Assembly: GCA_029851945.1 (NCBI GenBank)
Contig: JARKUZ010000051.1
Span: forward strand, 1 to 5,121
Length of the DNA: 5,121 bases
Direction of reading: 5' to 3'
Source: Terrisporobacter sp.
GTDB lineage: Bacteria > Bacillota_A > Clostridia > Peptostreptococcales > Peptostreptococcaceae
In this document: positions 1 through 4,509 of the stretch, piece by piece
How positions within the stretch are numbered: the stretch's first letter is position 1
How the letters are laid out: every line of letters begins with the position of its first letter
Notes under the pieces: model-generated
Told to the model about the DNA's origin: nothing
Databases searched by the model: none
Seen by the model: the letters and a program-made list of their open reading frames with translations, nothing else
Position numbers and translations under genes: made by a program

Positions 1-42
1 TATTTTACGTTTTCTTTTTATTTAAAAGCAAGGAGTTATTCT

Positions 43-1233
43 ATGGGATATATAAATTTTGAAGAAGAAAATGCTGTATTGAATGAACAATTATCAAATA
101 GAAAGAAAAATAACGAAGCATTTTATAAAGACGTAACTACAAAAAAAATAGAATTAAACGATTATGATAATAATTCAAAATATAGTTATGCTAAAATTAA
201 AGATAAACTAATTGGAAAAGATGGTATATTTGATGAACAAGATTTTTATGAAATAGTAGGACAAGACATAATTTGTGCTAAATTTAGAAAATGTGATTTT
301 AAAAATATTAAATTCAAAGAGTGTACATTTGTAGGTTGTACTTTTAATGATTGTAATTTTAGCGGTGGAGGAGTTGTATTTGAAAATTGTATATTCACAA
401 AAGAAGGAAGCGAAAAACTACCTTCTTTAAATAAAAAAGACAACATAGGATGCACTTTTTATAATTGTAACATATATGCAAAATTTTTAAATAGTGATCT
501 ATCATATTGTATTATTGAAAAATGTAAAATTAATAACACAAGTTTTGAATTAACATATTTATTATCATCAATTATAATAAATAGTGAAATTGATACACTT
601 GAAATTGCAGATTGTGATCTCTCAGGTTTTAAAACTTCAAATACGTATATAAAAGATATAATGTTTGAGGATAAATTTACAACTAAGTTTGATGATAAAA
701 CATTTTTTGATAAAATTAAACCTAGAGTTAAGGATAAAAATGAGTATGAAGGGATATATATGACATATAAAACTTTATCCGAAAAATTTAAGGAAAATAA
801 CTTGAATAATAATTTTGGCGAATATTATTATATAGGAAAGTGCACGCAAAGAAAATGTGTTAAATTTATACCTAAAATAAATTCATATATATACTGGCTA
901 TCATGTGGATATGGAGAAAGGCCTTGGCTTTGTGTATTATCATCCTTAGTAATAATGATAATATTTGCATTTATATTTTTAGCAGTAGGTATTGAGTTAG
1001 ATGGACAAGTTATAAAATATAGTGTAAGTAACATTAATACATGGAACATAAAACAGTTTATTAAAGATTTTAATGAGGTTATAAATTTAAGTGTAGGTAT
1101 GTTTGGAGCTGTTGGGTTTAATAATTCAAAGCCCACAGAAGTAGCATATATGGTAGCAAATATTGAAATGCTTGTAGGAATCATTATGATGGGAATAGGT
1201 ATAGGAACTTTAACTAGAAAAGTTGTGAGGTAA
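43..1233 (+). CDS. Pentapeptide-repeat protein with C-terminal two-TM ion-channel-like module
   Basis: A 396-aa membrane protein. Residues 1-75 are a polar N-terminal region. Residues 79-193 form a pentapeptide ladder: Phe falls at exactly every fifth residue from 81 to 106, then at 113/118 and F139/I144, and F/L/I recurs every fifth residue from 148 to 193. That is about 20 repeats, which should fold as a right-handed quadrilateral beta-helix. Residues 235-272 are a helical linker containing GEYYYIGK, followed by CGYGERPW (288-295), a motif I associate with bacterial pentapeptide/channel fusions. TM1 is about 297-317, a pore-helix-like segment about 341-362, and TM2 about 372-389, ending in TRKVVR. 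The order TM1, pore loop, TM2 matches two-TM potassium-channel pore domains. However, the filter region reads FGAVGFNN where TTVGYGD is expected, so potassium selectivity is doubtful. The start is fixed by AAGGAG at 30-35, 7 nt before ATG. It converges on the EIIC gene and ends at a shared terminator; its promoter lies outside the window. The fold is well supported; the transported ion and role are unknown. Confidence 0.85.
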   Translation: MGYINFEEENAVLNEQLSNRKKNNEAFYKDVTTKKIELNDYDNNSKYSYAKIKDKLIGKDGIFDEQDFYEIVGQDIICAKFRKCDFKNIKFKECTFVGCTFNDCNFSGGGVVFENCIFTKEGSEKLPSLNKKDNIGCTFYNCNIYAKFLNSDLSYCIIEKCKINNTSFELTYLLSSIIINSEIDTLEIADCDLSGFKTSNTYIKDIMFEDKFTTKFDDKTFFDKIKPRVKDKNEYEGIYMTYKTLSEKFKENNLNNNFGEYYYIGKCTQRKCVKFIPKINSYIYWLSCGYGERPWLCVLSSLVIMIIFAFIFLAVGIELDGQVIKYSVSNINTWNIKQFIKDFNEVINLSVGMFGAVGFNNSKPTEVAYMVANIEMLVGIIMMGIGIGTLTRKVVR

Positions 1234-1240
1234 ACTATAT

Positions 1241-1276
1241 AAAAAAAGAACGTAGATAATTCTACGTTCTTTTTTT
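1241..1276. terminator. Bidirectional intrinsic terminator between convergent genes
   Basis: A perfect inverted repeat: GAACGTAGA (1248-1256), loop TAAT, TCTACGTTC (1261-1269), extended by A7 (1241-1247) pairing with T7 (1270-1276). The A and T tracts supply a U-run on whichever strand is read, so the element should end both the pentapeptide-repeat gene (stop 8 nt before it) and the EIIC gene (stop 6 nt from it on the other strand). Confidence 0.93.
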
Positions 1277-1281
1277 ATATA

Positions 1282-2331
1282 TTATGCTGCAGAAGATTCT
1301 TCTGTTCCACGTATTTCATCAGCAGTCATTATTTTTGTATTTTTGAATAATGCATGTCCTATTAAAGCACCTATTATACTAACTATTATACATCCAACAG
1401 CAGCCATTAGAGCAGGAGTTCCGTTTTGACCAACTGCAACAGCGAAACCAGCTATAGGAGTTGCCATACCAGGAACACTTATTGCAAGTGGTGCAACATA
1501 AGAACTTACTAATGCAACTACAACACCTGATAATGCTCCACCTATGAAGTTAGTAACAAATACTGGTATTGGGTTAGCAGTTATTATATCTGATTGAGTT
1601 AAAGGTTCTATAGCAACAGCTATTGTGTCTTTCTTTGAACCAAATTTCATTTTTGAGAAGAATACGAAGTTCATGAAAGAAGAACCAAATACTGCTAATG
1701 CACCTATTGCCATTGGAAGACCTGTTAATCCTATTATAGATGTTAAAGCCATTGATGATAATGGAGCAGTAGCAACAACTGTTATTAATCCACCAAGTAT
1801 TATACCCATTAATATTGGAGATGTAGTAGAAGCAGCTGTTAAAGCTTGTCCTATTTGCATTAATGTATCATTAACTATTGGATCCATAAATCCTGCTATT
1901 GCTCTTGTTAAAGGAGCAGCAATTAATATTATAACTATTAAATCAAGACCAGCAGGAGTTTTCTTTTCTAAGAACTTAACAACGAATGATATTAAGTATC
2001 CTGCAACGAATCCTGGAAGTATTCCAAATCCTGAAACTGTTAAACCAACTAATACAGCGTATACTGGAGATACACCTAATGCTAAAGGTACTAATATAGC
2101 AGCAGCTACACCACCTAAAGAACCGTTAGCAGCTCCAACTTGCTCTAAGAAAGATACACCAAATTGTTGTCCAAATAAAGAAGCGTGAAATGCTTCAACT
2201 AAGAAACTTGCGCAAGCAGCACTTGCTAATGCACCCATTGCTTTCATTCCGTGAGGTGCTTTGTAACTAAATAATGTGAATAATGCCAGTACAACTAATA
2301 ATAATGCTGTACTCGTAAGTATTTGCATCAT
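1282..2331 (-). CDS. Orphan PTS EIIC-type membrane permease, PfoR-like
   Basis: A 349-aa, very hydrophobic Ala/Gly-rich protein with about 8-10 membrane segments, for example 4-22, 72-95, 96-120, 129-149, 172-190, 196-225, 255-282 and 291-326. The segments are joined by short loops with motifs such as SYKAPHGMKAMG (22-33), GILPGFVAGY (103-112), AVAIEPLTQSD (238-248) and GQNGTPALMA (301-310). Length and pattern fit the short PTS_EIIC_2 family, whose clostridial members are often named PfoR after the proposed perfringolysin regulator of C. perfringens. It has no EIIA or EIIB domain and none is encoded nearby, so sugar phosphotransfer would need partners elsewhere, or it acts as a simple transporter or regulator. 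Start: ATG at 2331-2329 lies 9 nt after AGGAGG (2341-2346). The open frame runs upstream to 2442, but that extension overlaps the promoter and has no membrane-protein character. It has its own promoter and terminator and is visibly richer in G+C than its neighbours. Substrate not inferable. Confidence 0.88.
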   Translation of the reverse strand: MMQILTSTALLLVVLALFTLFSYKAPHGMKAMGALASAACASFLVEAFHASLFGQQFGVSFLEQVGAANGSLGGVAAAILVPLALGVSPVYAVLVGLTVSGFGILPGFVAGYLISFVVKFLEKKTPAGLDLIVIILIAAPLTRAIAGFMDPIVNDTLMQIGQALTAASTTSPILMGIILGGLITVVATAPLSSMALTSIIGLTGLPMAIGALAVFGSSFMNFVFFSKMKFGSKKDTIAVAIEPLTQSDIITANPIPVFVTNFIGGALSGVVVALVSSYVAPLAISVPGMATPIAGFAVAVGQNGTPALMAAVGCIIVSIIGALIGHALFKNTKIMTADEIRGTEESSAA

Positions 2332-2340
2332 GCTAATTTT

Positions 2341-2346
2341 CCTCCT
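2341..2346 (-). promoter_or_regulatory. Ribosome binding site that sets the EIIC start
   Basis: AGGAGG on the minus strand (CCTCCT on plus), 9 nt upstream of the first of two tandem ATG codons (2331-2329, then 2328-2326). It is a full-strength Shine-Dalgarno sequence and shows that translation begins here, not 37 codons upstream. Confidence 0.9.
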
Positions 2347-2371
2347 AAATATATAAATGTAATGTTTTTTT

Positions 2372-2424
2372 CTTAAGGTACTGTTTTCCTTAATGTCATA
2401 TTCGATTAAAGAAATCTTAAGACA
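2372..2424 (-). promoter_or_regulatory. Structured leader of the EIIC gene (tentative)
   Basis: The predicted transcript starts near 2424, giving a leader of about 93 nt. It can form two hairpins that exclude each other. In the first, CTTTAAT (2411-2405) pairs with ATTAAGG (2394-2388), 7 bp with one G-U. In the second, TTAAGG (2393-2388) pairs with CCTTAA (2378-2373), 6 bp. A self-complementary TCTTAAGA at 2415-2422 adds a third related element. No U-run terminator follows and no known riboswitch is recognised, so a regulatory role is speculative. Confidence 0.25.
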
Positions 2425-2430
2425 ATTTTG

Positions 2431-2459
2431 ATTATAAAGCACATTTCGACAATTGTAAA
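2431..2459 (-). promoter_or_regulatory. SigA-type promoter of the EIIC gene
   Basis: On the minus strand, TTTACA (2459-2454) and a perfect TATAAT (2436-2431) are separated by exactly 17 nt. The start of transcription is expected near 2424. The -10 is consensus and the -35 differs from TTGACA at one base. Confidence 0.8.
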
Positions 2460-2499
2460 TAGTTTTGTTAAAAAAATGCTAAAATTAAGAGAAAAATGT

Positions 2500-2516
2500 A
2501 TTATTATTTTAAAATA
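2500..2516. repeat. 17-bp direct repeat, copy 1, with 12-bp palindrome
   Basis: ATTATTATTTTAAAATA is repeated exactly at 2613-2629, 113 bp downstream. Each copy ends in the perfect palindrome TATTTTAAAATA (2505-2516 here). It could be paired operator sites or chance in AT-rich DNA. Confidence 0.45.
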
Positions 2517-2612
2517 TATAAGAAGATATCCAGCAAATGTTAATTGAATTTTAAAAAATAAAAATAACAACTTTAAATGGGATTGAATACATAAAATATA
2601 ATAAAAAAATAA

Positions 2613-2629
2613 ATTATTATTTTAAAATA
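2613..2629. repeat. 17-bp direct repeat, copy 2, with 12-bp palindrome
   Basis: Identical to 2500-2516, with the palindrome at 2618-2629. It lies 35 bp upstream of the -35 of the 2730 gene. Confidence 0.45.
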
Positions 2630-2662
2630 CAATCAAAAATATATATAAGCCATATTACATAA

Positions 2663-2678
2663 TTTTGTCTAAACAAAA
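2663..2678. promoter_or_regulatory. Operator-like dyad over the -35
   Basis: A perfect inverted repeat, TTTTGT-CTAA-ACAAAA, covers the -35 hexamer of the promoter at 2665-2693. A repressor bound here would block RNA polymerase. The adjacent gene product itself carries two predicted DNA-binding domains, so autoregulation is a reasonable guess. Confidence 0.4.
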
Positions 2679-2693
2679 CTCTTATGATAATAT
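2665..2693 (+). promoter_or_regulatory. Promoter of the HTH/RHH protein gene
   Basis: TTGTCT (2665-2670), 17 nt, then TAATAT (2688-2693) preceded by TGA, which makes an extended -10 (TGnTAATAT). Transcription would start near 2700, leaving a ~30-nt leader before ATG 2730. Confidence 0.65.
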
Positions 2694-2729
2694 GTAGGTA
2701 TAAATTAACTAAATTATAAGGAGAAAAAA

Positions 2730-3302
2730 ATGACAGGAAATGAAAGAATAAAAATATTTATGCAACTACAAAATAAAAACTTAAAGTTTCAAGATATAGC
2801 AAATAAGATGGAAATAAAACCACAAACATTAAGAAGCTACTTAAATAAAAAAGGGTATAAATTAACAAATGGAAAATATGAATTAAAAGAGGGTATAAAA
2901 GAAGATAAAAAACAAATAGAATTTAATGAAATCAAGAACACTAAAATAGAAAAAAAGGAAAATGTAAAAAAAAATACTACTAAACAAAGAAAAACATCAA
3001 ATCCTAAAAGAGATAAGAAAGTAAATTTAACACCTGAAGATATGGATAAGTTATGTGAAGTATATGATTGGTACTTACAAGTTAGAGATGTTAAGGCAAT
3101 AAAACCTAAGACAAAGACTTCTAAAAAAGACATAGCAATAGAAGAAAATAATATAGGGGAGTTAAAATCAACTAGTATAAGAGTAGACAAAAAAATATGG
3201 GAAGAGTTTGAAAGACTATGTAGTAACTCAAGTTTTACTAAACAAGAAATAATAACTCAAGCATTAAAAAACTTTTTAAAGGAAAATAAACATTTATTAT
3301 AA
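2730..3302 (+). CDS. Predicted DNA-binding protein with N-terminal HTH and C-terminal ribbon-helix-helix
   Basis: A 190-aa soluble, strongly basic protein. Residues 4-43 look like a helix-turn-helix: a first helix (ERIKIFMQLQ), then FQDIANKM-EIK-PQTLRSYLNKKGY, where the second and third helices pack as in regulators that read DNA with PQTLRSYL. Residues 53-98 are a Lys/Glu/Asn-rich linker, probably disordered. Residues 99-121 (LTPEDMDKLCEVYDWYLQVRD) look ordered and helical. Residues 147-187 resemble a ribbon-helix-helix of the CopG/Arc type: strand STSIRVD, helix KKIWEEFERLC, turn, helix TKQEIITQALKNFLKEN. RHH domains dimerise, so the protein probably binds as a dimer with extra contacts from the HTH. 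ATG is preceded by AAGGAG (2718-2723) at 6 nt. A regulator role is inferred; plasmid- or phage-type partition or repressor functions are alternatives. I do not recognise a named family for the whole protein. Confidence 0.8.
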   Translation: MTGNERIKIFMQLQNKNLKFQDIANKMEIKPQTLRSYLNKKGYKLTNGKYELKEGIKEDKKQIEFNEIKNTKIEKKENVKKNTTKQRKTSNPKRDKKVNLTPEDMDKLCEVYDWYLQVRDVKAIKPKTKTSKKDIAIEENNIGELKSTSIRVDKKIWEEFERLCSNSSFTKQEIITQALKNFLKENKHLL

Positions 3303-3333
3303 AGCGTTAAGTATACAAATAAAAAAGAGGGAA

Positions 3334-3362
3334 TTGAAGTGAATAAATAGTATTTATATGAT
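3334..3362 (+). promoter_or_regulatory. Possible promoter of the 59-aa protein gene
   Basis: TTGAAG (3334-3339), 17 nt, TATGAT (3357-3362). Matches to consensus are 4/6 and 5/6. Transcription would begin near 3369, about 28 nt before ATG 3397. No terminator is seen after the upstream gene, so read-through is also possible. Confidence 0.5.
3343..3357. promoter_or_regulatory. 15-bp palindrome in the promoter spacer
   Basis: ATAAATA-G-TATTTAT is a perfect palindrome around a central G. It lies between the -35 and -10 of the putative promoter at 3334-3362, a classic repressor position. The single-base centre argues for a protein-binding site rather than an RNA hairpin. The candidate binder is unknown; the HTH/RHH protein encoded just upstream is the obvious one to test. 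Confidence 0.4.
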
Positions 3363-3384
3363 TAATAATAAGGTTAAATAAAAA

Positions 3385-3391
3385 GGGGTGG
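3385..3391 (+). promoter_or_regulatory. Ribosome binding site deciding the 59-aa protein start
   Basis: GGGGTGG, one base off the GAGGTG core of the anti-Shine-Dalgarno complement, 5 nt upstream of ATG 3397. It contains the alternative GTG at 3388, which is therefore an unlikely start. Confidence 0.6.
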
Positions 3392-3396
3392 TAAAC

Positions 3397-3576
3397 ATGA
3401 ATGAAAATAATTACAATAAAGAAGATATAGACTTTGAAAAATTAAACTCAACATTAGCTAACCCTGATTTTGCAAATTGGTACTATAATGAGTTTATGGT
3501 AAAAGACAATGTAACTTCTATTGATGAATTTGTAAATATAATAAATACTTATAATTCAAATAATATTCAAAGTTAA
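3397..3576 (+). CDS. Small acidic hypothetical protein, 59 aa
   Basis: Not recognised. The protein has about 10 acidic and 3 basic residues, is Asn-rich (12 Asn), and has no signal peptide, membrane segment or cysteine. The central part, LANPDFANWYYNEFMVKD (20-37), is aromatic and probably folded; SIDEFVNIINTY (41-52) looks like an amphipathic helix. The start chosen is ATG 3397, 5 nt after a GGGGTGG Shine-Dalgarno-like stretch (3385-3391). The frame can be opened 3 codons earlier at GTG 3388, but that codon lies inside the ribosome binding site. Placed 94 nt after the HTH/RHH gene in the same direction, it could be co-expressed with it or separately driven from the promoter at 3334-3362. A good ribosome binding site and an intact frame make it likely to be real. 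Confidence 0.65.
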   Translation: MNENNYNKEDIDFEKLNSTLANPDFANWYYNEFMVKDNVTSIDEFVNIINTYNSNNIQS

Positions 3577-3664
3577 TAAGTCAGGCTTTAAATAGACATT
3601 CCTATATTATACAGTATTAAATATGTAAAAGTTATATACATTAAATATAAGGAAAAATAAAACT

Positions 3665-3709
3665 ATGATCAAAAATGATGAAAAACCTATTGTTAAGTTT
3701 ACATTATAA
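3665..3709 (+). CDS. Possible 14-codon ORF running into the terminator
   Basis: ATG 3665 to TAA 3707-3709 would encode MIKNDEKPIVKFTL. AAGGA (3650-3654) lies about 10 nt upstream, a marginal ribosome binding site. The coding part fills the left arm of the terminator stem (3681-3693) and stops in its loop, so a translating ribosome would open the hairpin. Most likely chance, but the arrangement resembles a leader peptide. Confidence 0.15.
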   Translation: MIKNDEKPIVKFTL

Positions 3710-3729
3710 GCTATACAGTAGGTTTTTTT
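3681..3729 (+). terminator. Intrinsic terminator upstream of the two-component operon
   Basis: AAAAACCTATTGT (3681-3693) pairs with ACAGTAGGTTTTT (3715-3727), 13 bp with one G-U, around a 21-nt loop. A T7 run spans 3723-3729. It should end transcription arriving from the 59-aa protein gene, leaving a 3' tail of about 150 nt, and insulate the response regulator gene. The A5 run on the left arm could give a weaker terminator on the minus strand, where no gene is seen. Confidence 0.85.
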
Positions 3730-3741
3730 ATTTGGTGACTG

Positions 3742-3777
3742 TAAAAGTTTTAAAAATGTATATATGTATTGTATAAT
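3742..3777 (+). promoter_or_regulatory. Promoter of the two-component operon with candidate control sites
   Basis: A consensus TATAAT (3772-3777) with a weak -35, TTTAAA (3749-3754), 17 nt upstream. A perfect 11-bp palindrome, TAAAAGTTTTA (3742-3752), overlaps the -35. Two direct ATGTAT repeats (3756-3761 and 3764-3769) lie in the spacer. OmpR-family regulators usually bind direct repeats, and a weak -35 is common where an activator is needed, so autoregulation is plausible but unproven. Confidence 0.55.
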
Positions 3778-3837
3778 TATTTATGTTATATATGAAATTG
3801 ATAGTAATAAGCTTAGATTAAAATTAAGGAGATTAGT

Positions 3838-4509
3838 ATGAAGGTTTTAATTGTTGAGGATAATTCTAAACTTTTAAAAAGTCTAGAGGAAGAGCTAAAA
3901 AATCATTTTGAAATAGATTCATGTAGTTTTGGAGAAGAAGCTATATATAATATTAAACAAAACATATATGATTTAATTATACTAGACTTAATGTTGCCTG
4001 ATATATCAGGGTTAGATATATTAAAGTCTATAAGAAAAGAAGGTATAGATACATTAGTACTTATTTTAACTGCTAAAGAAAGTTTAAATGATAAGGTATC
4101 AGCCTTTGAGATAGGAGCAAATGATTATTTAACAAAGCCATTTTATATGGAAGAATTAGTAGCAAGAGTATATGCAATGTTAAGGACTAATGGAAAAATA
4201 AAATCTAATAATAAAATCGTATTTAAAGATTTATATTTAGATACCAATAATAAAACTGCATCTATAAATGGTGAAGATTTAAATCTTCAAAATAAGCAAT
4301 TTAATTTACTTGAGTATTTTATAATAAATAAAGGAACAATACTTTTAAAAGAACAAATATATGATAGAATTTGGGGAATCGATTCAGATGCTACTATAGA
4401 AATAGTTGAGGTTTATGTTAGTAACCTAAGAAAAAAGCTTAGTAAGTTTGGATATGATAACTATATAAAGACTAAAAGAAAAGTAGGATATATATTTGAT
4501 GATAAATAA
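3838..4509 (+). CDS. OmpR/PhoB-family response regulator
   Basis: A 223-aa DNA-binding response regulator, the usual length for the family. Receiver domain 1-115: acidic pocket E7-D8, phosphoacceptor D50 in LIILDLMLPD, T78 in LILTAK, and K100-P101 in DYLTKPF. All switch residues are present, so it should be phosphorylated normally. Winged-helix domain about 126-221: QFNLLEYFIINKG (154-166), DRIWG (176-180), and recognition helix IEIVEVYVSNLRKKL (187-201). The wing reads KVGYIF (215-220), with RKVGY where RGVGY is usual. The start is ATG 3838 with AAGGAG (3826-3831) at 6 nt. It is the first gene of an operon with the histidine kinase, overlapping it by 11 nt. Its phosphodonor is presumably that kinase. 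The targets, and any role such as antimicrobial-peptide or envelope-stress response, cannot be read from the sequence. Confidence 0.95.
   Translation: MKVLIVEDNSKLLKSLEEELKNHFEIDSCSFGEEAIYNIKQNIYDLIILDLMLPDISGLDILKSIRKEGIDTLVLILTAKESLNDKVSAFEIGANDYLTKPFYMEELVARVYAMLRTNGKIKSNNKIVFKDLYLDTNNKTASINGEDLNLQNKQFNLLEYFIINKGTILLKEQIYDRIWGIDSDATIEIVEVYVSNLRKKLSKFGYDNYIKTKRKVGYIFDDK

Larger units (their letters stand above)
2460..2662. other. AT-rich divergent intergenic region without a gene
   Basis: The 398 nt between the EIIC start and the next gene hold the EIIC leader and promoter, the promoter at 2665-2693, and this central stretch. I see no reading frame with a ribosome binding site here, no RNA gene and no terminator. 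It is nearly all A/T and contains the repeated palindromic sequence listed separately, so it is probably regulatory or spacer DNA. Confidence 0.6.
3608..3749. repeat. Possible decayed tandem duplication around the terminator
   Basis: Two short words occur twice in the same order: TATACAGTA at 3608-3616 and 3712-3720, and TGTAAAAGTT at 3624-3633 and 3740-3749. The offsets are 104 and 116 bp, so the copies are not in strict register. It may be an old duplication with an insertion, or coincidence in AT-rich DNA. Confidence 0.25.

Noticed and set aside
246..455. 69-codon open frame on the minus strand
   Set aside because: Antisense to the pentapeptide ladder, and no ribosome binding site.
828..1184. 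118-codon open frame on the minus strand
   Set aside because: Antisense to the channel part of the pentapeptide-repeat gene; its hydrophobic look mirrors the sense TM codons.
1625..2188. 187-codon open frame on the plus strand
   Set aside because: Lies wholly antisense to the EIIC gene, with low-complexity Pro/Asn/Ile-rich product and no ribosome binding site; a shadow of biased codons.
2332..2442. 37-codon N-terminal extension of the EIIC reading frame
   Set aside because: It overlaps the TATAAT/TTTACA promoter and the leader, has no ribosome binding site, and AGGAGG points to ATG at 2331.
2460..2729. tRNA, small RNA, riboswitch or CRISPR array in the AT-rich intergenic region
   Set aside because: No cloverleaf, regularly spaced repeats, GC-containing stems or terminator could be found by eye.
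2837..3190. 117-codon open frame on the minus strand with Phe/Leu-rich product
   Set aside because: Antisense to the Lys-rich regulator gene; AAA/AAG codons read backwards as Phe/Leu.
3327..3350. GAGGG followed by GTG AAT AAA TAG, a three-codon ORF
   Set aside because: Too short to be judged; it overlaps the putative promoter of the next gene, which explains the sequence better.
3303..3396. Terminator after the HTH/RHH gene
   Set aside because: The only symmetrical element, ATAAATAGTATTTAT, has a one-base centre and no T-run, so it cannot be an intrinsic terminator.
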